A stretch of 9,981 nt of DNA from Firmicutes bacterium UBA6648 (GCA_002455605.1 DKLE01000269.1:811-10791), one strand, 5' to 3'. Counted from the stretch's first letter, positions 1-6,935 are shown. Numbers and translations are program-made. Notes: generated from the letters alone by a model not told the origin.

Positions 1-160
1 TAAAATCGTCTGCGTGACTCTGTTCGTCCGCAGCCATTTCCATAAGCAAATTCATCTGCATTTCATCAGGAGCCATTTGTGCTAGTTTACGGAATAGCTC
101 CGCATCGGTTAGTTCAGTTTTTATATAAGCCTGAAGTTCCTCAATTAAGTTTGAATCCAA
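1..160 (-). CDS. Ferritin-like (rubrerythrin-type) domain protein, 5' part only
   Basis: The first 53 codons of a leftward gene are present; the rest lies beyond the left edge. The start is TTG at 160-158, 6 nt after AAAAGGAGGG (176-167). An in-frame TAA at 181-179 and the lack of any ATG or GTG between make TTG the only good choice. The peptide is strongly helical and acidic. An early helix carries the pair D19/E21, and a second helix ends in E46-x-x-H49, the E-x-x-H metal-ligand signature of ferritin-like four-helix proteins. Clostridia commonly carry small proteins of this type, which bind di-iron or related metals. The precise subfamily and substrate cannot be told from half a bundle. It is transcribed divergently from coaX and has no obvious functional tie to it. 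The fold call is fairly secure; the function is open. Confidence 0.65.
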   Translation of the reverse strand, partial: MDSNLIEELQAYIKTELTDAELFRKLAQMAPDEMQMNLLMEMAADEQSHADDF

Positions 161-166
161 AGAAAT

Positions 167-176
167 CCCTCCTTTT
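167..176 (-). promoter_or_regulatory. Strong ribosome binding site that fixes a TTG start
   Basis: On the minus strand this reads AAAAGGAGGG, almost fully complementary to the 16S rRNA 3' end, with 6 nt to the TTG at 160. It is the main evidence that the left-edge reading frame is a real gene. Confidence 0.8.
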
Positions 177-209
177 GATTAGACGATAAAGGTACAATAT
201 AATATATGA

Positions 210-226
210 ATGAAAAGTATTTTCAT
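210..226. promoter_or_regulatory. Perfect palindrome ATGAAAA-GTA-TTTTCAT, candidate operator
   Basis: Two 7-bp arms match perfectly around a 3-bp centre in the divergent intergenic region. On the minus strand the site lies just upstream of AT-rich -10-like hexamers at about 196-206, so it would cover the -35 zone of the ferritin-like gene, where no consensus -35 is visible. It lies about 28 bp upstream of the coaX -35 at 254. The architecture suits a dimeric regulator. It does not match the spacing of classic Fur (7-1-7) or the Rex TTGTG core, so no regulator is named. Confidence 0.4.
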
Positions 227-253
227 GCAGGTGAGATTTTTTACTAAATTTCC

Positions 254-282
254 TTGATATTTAAGTGGTTTAAAGGTATACT
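254..282 (+). promoter_or_regulatory. Sigma-A promoter of coaX
   Basis: TTGATA (254-259) and TATACT (277-282) are separated by exactly 17 bp, each matching consensus at 5 of 6 positions. Transcription should begin near 289, leaving a leader of about 105 nt before the coaX ATG. Confidence 0.75.
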
Positions 283-311
283 AATCTAGTTAAATTTTTA
301 CCAAATAGAAA

Positions 312-364
312 GCCGTGGTTATCCAGTCTAGTGCAGCATAACCCTGCATTATGGAAGCCGGACT
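312..364 (+). other. Structured 5' leader of coaX with alternative hairpins
   Basis: Several pairings compete. GGTTAT (317-322) can pair with ATAACC (338-343). TGCAG (332-336) can pair with CTGCA (344-348), and this can be closed by AGTC (325-328) with GACT (361-364). CATAA (337-341) can pair with TTATG (349-353). The first and second cannot form together because the second hairpin uses 338-343 as its loop. No terminator-type U-run follows, so any control would be at translation or stability. I do not recognise a known riboswitch consensus. The stems are short and could be chance. Confidence 0.3.
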
Positions 365-393
365 AATTTACGCATGAGCAAAGGAGAAAAACC

Positions 394-1200
394 ATGCTAC
401 TAGCATTCGATGTAGGAAACACAAATATAGTTTTAGGTGTATTTAAAGAGGGAAAATTGATACAGAACTGGCGACTTGAAACAGACAATAATAAAAGTGC
501 CGATGAATATGGTATGGTGATAAACCAATTATTTACCTATGAGGGACTAAAAACTCAGGAAGTAAAGGATGTAATCATATCGACTGTAGTTCCTTCCGTA
601 CTTTATACATTACAGCATCTGTCTATGAAATACTTTAACAAAAGAGCGATTGTTATCGGCCCGGGAATTAAGACCGGCTTAATCGTTAAATATGATAATC
701 CCAAGCAGGTGGGAGCAGATAGAATAGTAAATGCTGTTGCGGCATATGCTAAGTATGGCGGACCACTTGTGGTAATCGACTTTGGAACGGCTACAACATT
801 CTGCGCCATCACGGAAAATGCAGAGTATTTAGGCGGAACCATTGCACCGGGAGTGAAGATTGCTTCCGATGCTTTATTTGAGAAGACAGCAAAATTGCCT
901 AAGGTAGAACTGGAAGAACCCGGTCATGTCATATGCAAAAATACCATAGAAAGCATGCAGTCAGGTTTAGTCTACGGACACATGGGAATGGTAGACTATA
1001 TTACGAAGAAAATGAAGAAAGAGCTGAAAGCAATATCAAAAACGGATAAAGAGGTTATTGTTGTTGCTACCGGCGGCCTTGCATCGTTAATTGAGAAAGG
1101 AATAGACTGCATTGATCATGTGGACAAGATGCTTACCCTTGAAGGACTAGAAATAATATATGAAAAAAATAAAGGGCATAAAAATAAGCAGAATATATAA
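394..1200 (+). CDS. coaX: Type III pantothenate kinase
   Basis: This 268-residue cytoplasmic enzyme phosphorylates pantothenate to 4'-phosphopantothenate with ATP, the first step of CoA synthesis. The type III class is not feedback-inhibited by CoA and needs a monovalent cation. Visible signatures are the N-terminal phosphate-binding DVGNTN (6-11), GADR (107-110) with Asp109 as the expected catalytic base, DFGTATT (129-135) of the second phosphate loop, GGTIAPG (147-153) and ATGG (225-228). This is the order of the ASKHA-fold CoaX family. The length is slightly above the usual 255-260 because of a Lys/Asn-rich tail. The ATG at 394 follows AAAGGAG (380-386) by 7 nt. The gene has its own promoter and a terminator about 10 nt past its stop. 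Confidence is high. Confidence 0.96.
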   Translation: MLLAFDVGNTNIVLGVFKEGKLIQNWRLETDNNKSADEYGMVINQLFTYEGLKTQEVKDVIISTVVPSVLYTLQHLSMKYFNKRAIVIGPGIKTGLIVKYDNPKQVGADRIVNAVAAYAKYGGPLVVIDFGTATTFCAITENAEYLGGTIAPGVKIASDALFEKTAKLPKVELEEPGHVICKNTIESMQSGLVYGHMGMVDYITKKMKKELKAISKTDKEVIVVATGGLASLIEKGIDCIDHVDKMLTLEGLEIIYEKNKGHKNKQNI

Positions 1201-1208
1201 AATACCAA

Positions 1209-1257
1209 GGGCTGTCTTAAAATGGTTGTACCAACTATTTTTGAGTCGGCCTTTTTT
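1209..1257 (+). terminator. Intrinsic terminator between coaX and dusB
   Basis: A long hairpin pairs 1210-1228 with 1232-1251 around the 3-nt loop TAC. It has one U-U mismatch (1215/1246), one bulged U (1238) and a few G-U pairs, and is followed by TTTTTT (1252-1257). The U-run ends only 16 nt before the dusB start codon, so dusB must either be read through this structure or use a promoter I cannot see. Confidence 0.85.
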
Positions 1258-1261
1258 GTTA

Positions 1262-1268
1262 GTGAGGT
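1262..1268 (+). promoter_or_regulatory. Ribosome binding site deciding the dusB TTG start
   Basis: GTGAGGT, with the GAGG core at 1264-1267, lies 6 nt before TTG 1274. An in-frame TAA (1271-1273) directly abuts that TTG, so no longer protein is possible, and the next in-frame ATG would remove the conserved N-terminal motif. Confidence 0.65.
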
Positions 1269-1273
1269 AATAA

Positions 1274-2236
1274 TTGAAGAATTTGGCTATTGGCAATTTA
1301 AAATTAGAAAATCCATTTCTGCTTGCGCCATTGGCAGGTGTCACGGATGCTTCTTTTCGAAGAATCTGCAAAGAGATGGGCGCTGCTATGGTCTATACGG
1401 AAATGGTAAGCGGAAAAGGCTTATATTATAAAGATAAAAATACGGAGCATTTACTACGGACTTATGAAGATGAGTTTCCTGTAGCATATCAGGTGTTTGG
1501 CAGTGAACCGGATATACTGGCCTACACCGCCAGAGAGTTGGCAGACAGACCAAATGCTGTTTTAGATATTAATATGGGATGCCCCGTACCTAAAATCGTG
1601 AAGAATGGTGAAGGCTCTGCATTGCTGAAAAATCCGGATTTAATCTATCAGCTGGTTCAGGCGGTAGTGAATGAAGCCAAGAAGCCGGTTACTGTTAAAA
1701 TAAGAATCGGTTTTGATGCAGGCTCCATTAATGCGGTTGAGGTGGCGAAAACAGCAGAGGCTGCGGGTGCCGCAGCAGTGGCGGTACATGGGCGAACCCG
1801 AGAACAATATTATACGGGTAAAGCAGACTGGTCCATGATAGAAAAAGTGAAGCAAGCGGTAAACATCCCTGTAATCGGGAACGGTGATATCTTTTCGGGA
1901 GAAGATGCTTTACAAATGCTGGATCAAACGGGCTGTGACATGGTGATGATTGCCCGGGGGGCACAAGGAAATCCGTGGATTTTCAGAGATGCATTGGCTC
2001 TGTGGAAGGGTCAGGAAAAACCTCTTCCGCCGACAGTTCCGGAGAAGCTGGCAATAATTAATAAGCATTGTGAATACGTTCTGGCGGAAAAAGGGGAATA
2101 TGTGGGAGTTCGGGAAATGAGAAAACATATAGCATGGTATTTGAAGGGGATAAAAGGGTCCGCTTATTTGCGGGCAGAGGTGAACCAAAAGAAAAGCTTT
2201 GAAGAAATAAGAGAATTGCTGCAACAGTTGAAGTGA
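1274..2236 (+). CDS. dusB: tRNA-dihydrouridine synthase, DusB-like
   Basis: This 320-residue FMN-dependent enzyme uses NADPH to reduce uridines in tRNA to dihydrouridine. The TIM-barrel domain opens with LAPLAGVTD (18-25), the FMN-binding start of the family. NMGCP (100-104) carries Cys103, the expected proton donor. VKIR (141-144) supplies the FMN-contacting Lys142, and HGRTREQ (172-178) the active-site His. GNGDI (202-206) and ARGAQGNPW (227-235) form the flavin phosphate site. The C-terminal 80 residues, including RKHIAWYLKG (283-292), form the helical tRNA-binding domain. The length is typical. The protein must start at TTG 1274 because an in-frame stop directly precedes it. The exact uridine position cannot be read from sequence. 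Its place between coaX and greA/lysS is common in Firmicutes. Confidence 0.95.
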   Translation: MKNLAIGNLKLENPFLLAPLAGVTDASFRRICKEMGAAMVYTEMVSGKGLYYKDKNTEHLLRTYEDEFPVAYQVFGSEPDILAYTARELADRPNAVLDINMGCPVPKIVKNGEGSALLKNPDLIYQLVQAVVNEAKKPVTVKIRIGFDAGSINAVEVAKTAEAAGAAAVAVHGRTREQYYTGKADWSMIEKVKQAVNIPVIGNGDIFSGEDALQMLDQTGCDMVMIARGAQGNPWIFRDALALWKGQEKPLPPTVPEKLAIINKHCEYVLAEKGEYVGVREMRKHIAWYLKGIKGSAYLRAEVNQKKSFEEIRELLQQLK

Positions 2237-2246
2237 TTGCTTTTTA

Positions 2247-2275
2247 TTGACTTTATCTACCATACAGAGTATAAT
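2247..2275 (+). promoter_or_regulatory. Near-consensus sigma-A promoter of greA-lysS
   Basis: TTGACT (2247-2252, 5 of 6) and TATAAT (2270-2275, 6 of 6) have a 17-bp spacer. It is one of the two best promoters in the window and starts only 11 bp past the dusB stop. Predicted transcription start is near 2282, giving a short leader of about 30 nt. Confidence 0.85.
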
Positions 2276-2313
2276 ATTACGATACGACAATAGGTCGAAA
2301 GGAGATTAGAAAT

Positions 2314-2787
2314 ATGGCAGAAGAAATATTGCTAACCAAAGAAGGCTACGACAAAATTGTAGCGGAGCATGAAGAGCTAGTTTCTGTAAGACGTAAAGAG
2401 GTTTCAGAAAGATTAAAGGAAGCAATTTCCTATGGAGACTTATCTGAAAATGCGGAATATGATGCTGCGAAAAATGAGCAGGCTGAGCTTGAAGAGAGAA
2501 TTCACAAGCTGGAGACCATGATTCGTAAGGCAAAGATTATAGATGAAAATGAAATGCCCAAAGATTATGTCAATGTTGGACTTAAAGTCAAAATTAAGGT
2601 CCAGGAAACTGGCCTCGAGGCTGAGTATACAATAGTTGGTTCCACAGAAGCAGATCCTTTCGAGGGAAAGATTTCAAATGAATCTGCTGTAGGCAGTGCG
2701 CTTATGGGACAAAAGCTTGGCTCAGTAGTTGAAATTCAAGTTCCTGACGGCCTTATGCATTATGAGATTTTAGATATATACAAGTAA
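2314..2787 (+). CDS. greA: Transcription elongation factor GreA
   Basis: GreA (157 residues, the family norm) enters the RNA polymerase secondary channel and stimulates cleavage of backtracked nascent RNA, rescuing stalled elongation complexes. The N-terminal antiparallel coiled coil spans about 6-75. Its tip is GDLSENAEYDAAKNEQ (41-56), with Asp42 and Glu45 as the acidic pair that holds catalytic Mg2+. The C-terminal FKBP-like domain (about 83-157) contains ISNESAVGSALMG (120-132), the family signature. The start ATG follows AAAGGAG (2298-2304) by 9 nt. It is the first gene of a probable greA-lysS operon, 65 nt ahead of lysS with no terminator between. That pairing recurs in Clostridia. Nothing is missing or altered. 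Confidence 0.97.
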   Translation: MAEEILLTKEGYDKIVAEHEELVSVRRKEVSERLKEAISYGDLSENAEYDAAKNEQAELEERIHKLETMIRKAKIIDENEMPKDYVNVGLKVKIKVQETGLEAEYTIVGSTEADPFEGKISNESAVGSALMGQKLGSVVEIQVPDGLMHYEILDIYK

Positions 2788-2807
2788 TCCAAATACTAGG
2801 AATAAGA

Positions 2808-2822
2808 GCCTGAAAGTCAGGC
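2808..2822 (+). other. Small hairpin in the greA-lysS spacer
   Basis: GCCTGA-AAG-TCAGGC is a perfect 6-bp stem with a 3-nt loop. It is followed by ATAATATAG, not a U-run, so it is not an intrinsic terminator. It may influence mRNA stability or the greA:lysS ratio, but nothing in the sequence proves a role. Confidence 0.4.
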
Positions 2823-2852
2823 ATAATATAGAAAAGATGTAAGAGGTATACT

Positions 2853-4394
2853 ATGAGTACAGAAGAAAACAGAAACATAAACCCGGAAGTGGAAGAAGAA
2901 CTTTCAGAAGAAAAGCTTAATGAACAACGATTAATAAGAAGAGAGAAGTTAAAAAAGCTCCAGGAAATGGGCCGAAATCCATTTCTAGTAGAGAACTGGG
3001 ATGTAACAGCTTACAGCATGGATATAAAAGACAACTTTGAAGAAACAGAAGGTAAAAAAGTATCTTGTGCAGGCAGAATCATGGCTAACAGACACATGGG
3101 AAAAGCTTCTTTTATCGATATTCAGGATAAGCAGGGCAGGATTCAGGGTTATGTCAGACAGGATGCGATTACGCCTGAAGAATATGAGATTTTCTTGACT
3201 TATGATATCGGTGATATCGTTGGTGTAGAAGGGGAAGTTTTTAAAACAAGACATGGCGAAATTTCCATCAAGGTAGAAAAAATAGTATTACTTTCAAAAT
3301 CATTGCAGGTACTTCCTAATAAGTTCCACGGATTAAAGGATCAGGACCAGAGATATCGTCAGCGTTATGTTGATCTGATCGTAAATCCGGAAGTAAAAAA
3401 TACTTTTATTCAGCGTTCAAAGATTATCCATGCAGTAAAGGATGTTCTTGAAAACCAATATGGGTATCTGGAAGTGGATACGCCGATTTTAACAACCATT
3501 GCAGGCGGTGCAAACGCAAGACCTTTTGACACCCATCACAATACTCTTGATTTAGATATGAAGCTTCGTATTTCTAATGAACTGTTCCTGAAGAGACTGA
3601 TTGTAGGCGGTCTTGATCGAGTGTATGAAATGGGCAAGATGTTCAGAAATGAAGGAATGGACAGAAACCACAACCCGGAATTTACTTCAATGGAGTGCTA
3701 TATGGCATATGCGGATATGGACACGATGATGGAGGTTACCGAACAGGTGGTTTCAAAAGCCGCATTAGCAGCAACAGGCAGCATGGTAATTGAATACCAA
3801 GGCAAAACCTTTGACTTAACTCCTCCTTGGAGAAGATTAAATATGGCGGATGCTATAAAAGAGATTACAGGTGTTGATTTTGCCATCATCGAAACAGATG
3901 AGCAGGCTAGAGAAGCAGCTGTTAAGCAGGGTATGGATAAAGATGAAGTAAAAGATATGACCAGAGGAAAAATCTTAGCAGAAATGTTTGAAGAATACTG
4001 CGAAGATGTACCCGGATATTTGGACGGGCCTGTTTTTATCACAGGACATCCTGTTGAAATTTCACCGCTGGCAAAGAGAGATCCGGAGGATCCGAGGATT
4101 ACCAGAAGATTTGAGGCTTATGTAAATTGCTGGGAAATTGCCAATGCATTCTCTGAGTTAAACGATCCGATTGATCAATATGAGAGATTCAAAGAACAGC
4201 AGGCACAGCTTGACGACGGAACAGATGATGAAGCCCATCCAATGGATGAAGATTTCGTCAATGCGCTTGAAGTGGGGCTTCCTCCTACAGGCGGTCTGGG
4301 TATAGGCATTGACAGAGTGATTATGCTTATAACAGATGCTCCGTCCATCAGGGATATTATTTTATTCCCGACCATGAAACCTACCGATAAATAA
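2853..4394 (+). CDS. lysS: Lysyl-tRNA synthetase, class II
   Basis: This 513-residue class IIb synthetase charges tRNA-Lys with lysine through a lysyl-adenylate, acting as a cytoplasmic homodimer. A charged N-terminal extension (1-35) precedes the OB-fold anticodon-binding domain (about 65-150, with CAGRIMANRHMGKASF at 72-87). The catalytic domain follows. Motif 1 is around 188-212 ending at Pro211. Motif 2 spans FRNEGMDRNHNPEFTSME (264-281) with Arg265 and Glu267. Motif 3 is GLGIGIDRVIML (481-492) with Arg488. SELNDP (434-439) is a LysRS-type active-site segment. The length is normal. ATG 2853 follows AGAGG (2842-2846) by 6 nt. There is no T-box leader. It is co-transcribed with greA and ends at a strong terminator. 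It is clearly not the unrelated class I enzyme. Confidence 0.97.
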   Translation: MSTEENRNINPEVEEELSEEKLNEQRLIRREKLKKLQEMGRNPFLVENWDVTAYSMDIKDNFEETEGKKVSCAGRIMANRHMGKASFIDIQDKQGRIQGYVRQDAITPEEYEIFLTYDIGDIVGVEGEVFKTRHGEISIKVEKIVLLSKSLQVLPNKFHGLKDQDQRYRQRYVDLIVNPEVKNTFIQRSKIIHAVKDVLENQYGYLEVDTPILTTIAGGANARPFDTHHNTLDLDMKLRISNELFLKRLIVGGLDRVYEMGKMFRNEGMDRNHNPEFTSMECYMAYADMDTMMEVTEQVVSKAALAATGSMVIEYQGKTFDLTPPWRRLNMADAIKEITGVDFAIIETDEQAREAAVKQGMDKDEVKDMTRGKILAEMFEEYCEDVPGYLDGPVFITGHPVEISPLAKRDPEDPRITRRFEAYVNCWEIANAFSELNDPIDQYERFKEQQAQLDDGTDDEAHPMDEDFVNALEVGLPPTGGLGIGIDRVIMLITDAPSIRDIILFPTMKPTDK

Positions 4395-4399
4395 TAGAT

Positions 4400-4425
4400 A
4401 AGCCCCTTGCATAAGGGGCTTTTTT
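4400..4425 (+). terminator. Strong intrinsic terminator after lysS
   Basis: AGCCCCTT (4401-4408) pairs perfectly with AAGGGGCT (4413-4420) around the tetraloop GCAT and runs into six Ts (4420-4425). It lies 6 nt past the lysS stop and closes the greA-lysS unit. Confidence 0.95.
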
Positions 4426-4427
4426 CA

Positions 4428-4456
4428 TTTACAATAGATTCATATAGCCTTTTAAG
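4428..4456 (+). promoter_or_regulatory. Possible promoter of asnS-ansA
   Basis: TTTACA (4428-4433, 5 of 6) and TTTAAG (4451-4456, 4 of 6) are 17 bp apart, in the only gap between the lysS terminator and asnS. The -10 overlaps a short inverted repeat, AGCCTT/AAGGCT (4446-4459). A promoter is expected here because of the strong upstream terminator, but this match is only moderate. Confidence 0.35.
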
Positions 4457-4486
4457 GCTTAGAAAAGAACGAGGAGTTTAGAAAAG

Positions 4487-5884
4487 ATGGGAAAAGATAT
4501 ACAGATAAAAGAGCTTTATAGAAATACAAATGCTTATACAGATAAAGAGGTTGTAATCAGAGGTTGGATAAGAACCAACAGAAGTTCAAATAAATTTGGT
4601 TTTATTGAGCTGAATGACGGCTCCTTTTTTAAATCGGTTCAGGTTGTATATGAACAGGATATGCTTGAAAACTATGATAAAATAGCAAAGGCTCCGATTT
4701 CCGCTGCATTGATGGTTAAAGGTACATTAACATTAACGCCGGAAGCAAAGCAGCCCTTTGAAATAAAGGCAAAGGAAGTGGCCATAGAGGCAAGCTCTGA
4801 GGCAGATTATCCCCTGCAGAAAAAAAGGCACAGTCTTGAATTTTTAAGAGAAATAGCACATTTAAGACCGAGAAGCAATACTTTTTCAGCAGTTTTCAGA
4901 GTGCGATCCCTAGTAGCTTATGCTATTCATCAGTTCTTTCAGGAACAGAATTTCGTTTATGTTCATACGCCAATTATTACAGGAAGTGACTGTGAAGGTG
5001 CGGGTGAAATGTTCCGAATTACCACCTTGGATATGGATAATCTTCCAAAAACTGAAGAAGGTAAAATTGATTACAGCCAGGATTTTTTTGGAAAAGAGAC
5101 CAGCTTAACCGTAAGCGGCCAGTTAGAAGCAGAAACTTTCGCATTGGCATTTAGGAATATTTATACCTTCGGCCCTACATTCCGGGCTGAAAATTCTAAC
5201 ACAGCAAGACATGCATCGGAATTCTGGATGATTGAACCGGAAGTGGCATTTGCGGATTTAGCAGATAACATGGATTTGGCGGAAGCCATGATTAAATATA
5301 TCATCAATTATGTATTGGAGAACGCGCCGGAGGAAATGGAATTCTTCAATAGCTTTGTGGATAAAGGCCTGATTGACCGGCTGAACAATATTGTCAGCAG
5401 TGATTTTGCCCGCATTTCTTATACAGAAGCAGTTGAGCTGCTGCTGAAATCGGAAAAGGAATTTCAATATCCGGTAGAATGGGGTATTGACTTACAGACA
5501 GAGCACGAAAGATATATTACGGAAGAAATCTTTAAAAAGCCTGTCTTTGTAACCGATTATCCAAAAGAAATAAAAGCTTTCTATATGAGAATAAATGATG
5601 ATAACAAAACGGTTGCAGCCTGTGATCTTCTTGTTCCGGGTGTAGGTGAAATCATTGGAGGAAGCCAGAGAGAGGAACGATATGATGTTCTTTCAGCACG
5701 TATGAAAGAGCTGGATCTCAAAGAGGAAGACTACTGGTGGTATATGGATCTTCGAAAGTACGGGGGAGTAAAGCATGCGGGATATGGTTTAGGTTTTGAA
5801 AGAATCATTATGTATGTCACCGGTATGAGTAATATCCGGGATGTACTGCCATTCCCTAGAACTCCTAAGACTGCTGAATTCTAA
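4487..5884 (+). CDS. asnS: Asparaginyl-tRNA synthetase
   Basis: This 465-residue class IIb synthetase attaches asparagine to tRNA-Asn. The N-terminal OB fold (about 20-105) carries the RGWIRTNRSS segment (25-34), which binds the anticodon. The catalytic domain begins at HLRPRSN (125-131). Then come motif 1 (about 136-162, ending at Pro162), SDCEGAGEMF (167-176) and SGQLEAE (210-216). Motif 2 is FRAENSNTARHASEF (232-246) with Arg233, Glu235 and His242. GEIIGGSQRE (387-396) and motif 3 GYGLGFERIIMYV (432-444) with Arg439 complete the site. The length matches bacterial AsnRS (about 466) and excludes the larger GAD-domain AspRS. ATG 4487 follows GAGGAG (4471-4476) by 10 nt. No T-box leader is present. 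It is followed after 12 nt by an asparaginase gene, suggesting joint control of asparagine use. Confidence 0.97.
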   Translation: MGKDIQIKELYRNTNAYTDKEVVIRGWIRTNRSSNKFGFIELNDGSFFKSVQVVYEQDMLENYDKIAKAPISAALMVKGTLTLTPEAKQPFEIKAKEVAIEASSEADYPLQKKRHSLEFLREIAHLRPRSNTFSAVFRVRSLVAYAIHQFFQEQNFVYVHTPIITGSDCEGAGEMFRITTLDMDNLPKTEEGKIDYSQDFFGKETSLTVSGQLEAETFALAFRNIYTFGPTFRAENSNTARHASEFWMIEPEVAFADLADNMDLAEAMIKYIINYVLENAPEEMEFFNSFVDKGLIDRLNNIVSSDFARISYTEAVELLLKSEKEFQYPVEWGIDLQTEHERYITEEIFKKPVFVTDYPKEIKAFYMRINDDNKTVAACDLLVPGVGEIIGGSQREERYDVLSARMKELDLKEEDYWWYMDLRKYGGVKHAGYGLGFERIIMYVTGMSNIRDVLPFPRTPKTAEF

Positions 5885-5889
5885 AGGAG
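5883..5889 (+). promoter_or_regulatory. Ribosome binding site overlapping the asnS stop codon
   Basis: AAAGGAG uses two bases of the asnS TAA (5882-5884) and lies 7 nt before TTG 5897. Ribosomes finishing asnS cover this site, so the asparaginase gene is probably translationally coupled. It also supports TTG as the real start, since no start codon lies between that stop and TTG. Confidence 0.75.
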
Positions 5890-5896
5890 AAGGAAG

Positions 5897-6910
5897 TTGA
5901 AGAAGAAAATCTGTATTATTTATACAGGCGGGACTATAGGAATGAAGGAAACGGAATTCGGATATGCTCCCGTCCCCGGCTATATGGAGAAAACTTTAAG
6001 AGCGATTCAGGAGTTTAGGGAACCAGAAATGCCGGATTACGATTTTATCGAGTATTCGCCCCTTTTGGATTCGTCTAATATTACAGTTGAGAACTGGAAT
6101 CAAATAGGGAAAGACATTAGGGAGCACTATTGTGACTATAATGGTTTTGTGGTGATGCATGGAACCGACACCATGGCTTATACGGCTTCGGCATTGTCTT
6201 TCATGCTGCAGGGGCTTTCAAAGCCGGTAATCCTTACGGGTTCACAAATTCCTTTATGTAAAGTGCGGAGCGATGCGAGAGAGAATTTGATAACCTCTAT
6301 GATTATTGCGGCGGATTATAATATACCGGAGGTCTGCATTTATTTTGGAGGAAAGCTCATACGAGGGAACCGCTCTACAAAGGTCAGCTCAGATATGCTT
6401 ATCGCTTTTGATTCTCCCAATTATGGTCCCTTGGCTGAAGCCGGAGTGAATATTTCTGTTAATCAGCAGAGAATGCGAACGGAAGAAAAAGAATTAAATT
6501 TCTGTACTTTCGAAAATAATCAGATTGCAGTATTAAAAATTTTTCCGGGCATTCAGTTTGAGATTTTTGAGAATATTATGACTGAAAAACTGAGGGGTAT
6601 TGTAATTGAAGCCTTTGGCGCGGGAAATATCCCTCAGAATGATGATTCTATGCTTCGAATGCTGCAAAAGGCTAAAGAGAACGGTACTTATATAATTGTT
6701 TGTACTCAATGCTATAAAGGAGCAGCCGTTATCGGCCAGTATGAGACCAGTAAACACTTAGCTGATGCAGGAGCTATATGCGGCTTTGATATGACCGTAG
6801 AAGCTGCTGTTACCAAGCTGTATTATCTGTTGAGCAAGCAATATGGGGAAAAAGAAATTCGATCGCTTATGGAAAGTGATATCCGAGGAGAATTAACCAG
6901 AAGCATATAA
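5897..6910 (+). CDS. ansA: Type I (cytoplasmic) L-asparaginase
   Basis: This 337-residue enzyme hydrolyses L-asparagine to aspartate and ammonia. YTGGTIG (9-15) carries the nucleophile Thr13, and MHGTDTMA (87-94) holds the second catalytic set Thr90/Asp91. Lys162 in NRSTK (158-162) completes the usual triad, and Tyr23 sits in the flexible N-terminal loop. LTGSQIP (113-119) and SDARENL (125-131) are further family blocks. There is no signal peptide, and the length equals E. coli AnsA (338), so it is the cytoplasmic type. CTQC (269-272) places a Cys where E. coli AnsA has its allosteric-site Cys, so asparagine activation is conceivable. The start is TTG, in the same frame as asnS, 12 nt after its stop. 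It is too short for GatD and lacks the GatD N-terminal domain. Its product aspartate and low asparagine would oppose AsnRS supply. Confidence 0.93.
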   Translation: MKKKICIIYTGGTIGMKETEFGYAPVPGYMEKTLRAIQEFREPEMPDYDFIEYSPLLDSSNITVENWNQIGKDIREHYCDYNGFVVMHGTDTMAYTASALSFMLQGLSKPVILTGSQIPLCKVRSDARENLITSMIIAADYNIPEVCIYFGGKLIRGNRSTKVSSDMLIAFDSPNYGPLAEAGVNISVNQQRMRTEEKELNFCTFENNQIAVLKIFPGIQFEIFENIMTEKLRGIVIEAFGAGNIPQNDDSMLRMLQKAKENGTYIIVCTQCYKGAAVIGQYETSKHLADAGAICGFDMTVEAAVTKLYYLLSKQYGEKEIRSLMESDIRGELTRSI

Positions 6911-6935
6911 AAATCAGTTTTGAACATATAAATAG

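Noticed and set aside
274..366. A protein-like open frame of about 30 codons in the coaX leader
   Set aside because: It has no ATG or TTG and only an internal GTG without a ribosome binding site. It also overlaps the coaX -10. It could be chance.
1910..2290. A 126-codon open frame on the minus strand
   Set aside because: It is antisense to the conserved 3' part of dusB and the greA promoter. The predicted peptide looks like a shadow translation.
2808..2822. The greA-lysS hairpin as a terminator
   Set aside because: The stem is only 6 bp and is followed by ATAATATAG, with no run of Ts.
5897..6910. The asparaginase as a GatD-like subunit of a tRNA amidotransferase
   Set aside because: GatD is larger with an extra N-terminal domain and works with GatE, which is absent. 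The length and motifs match AnsA, and the adjacent AsnRS makes Asn-tRNA directly.
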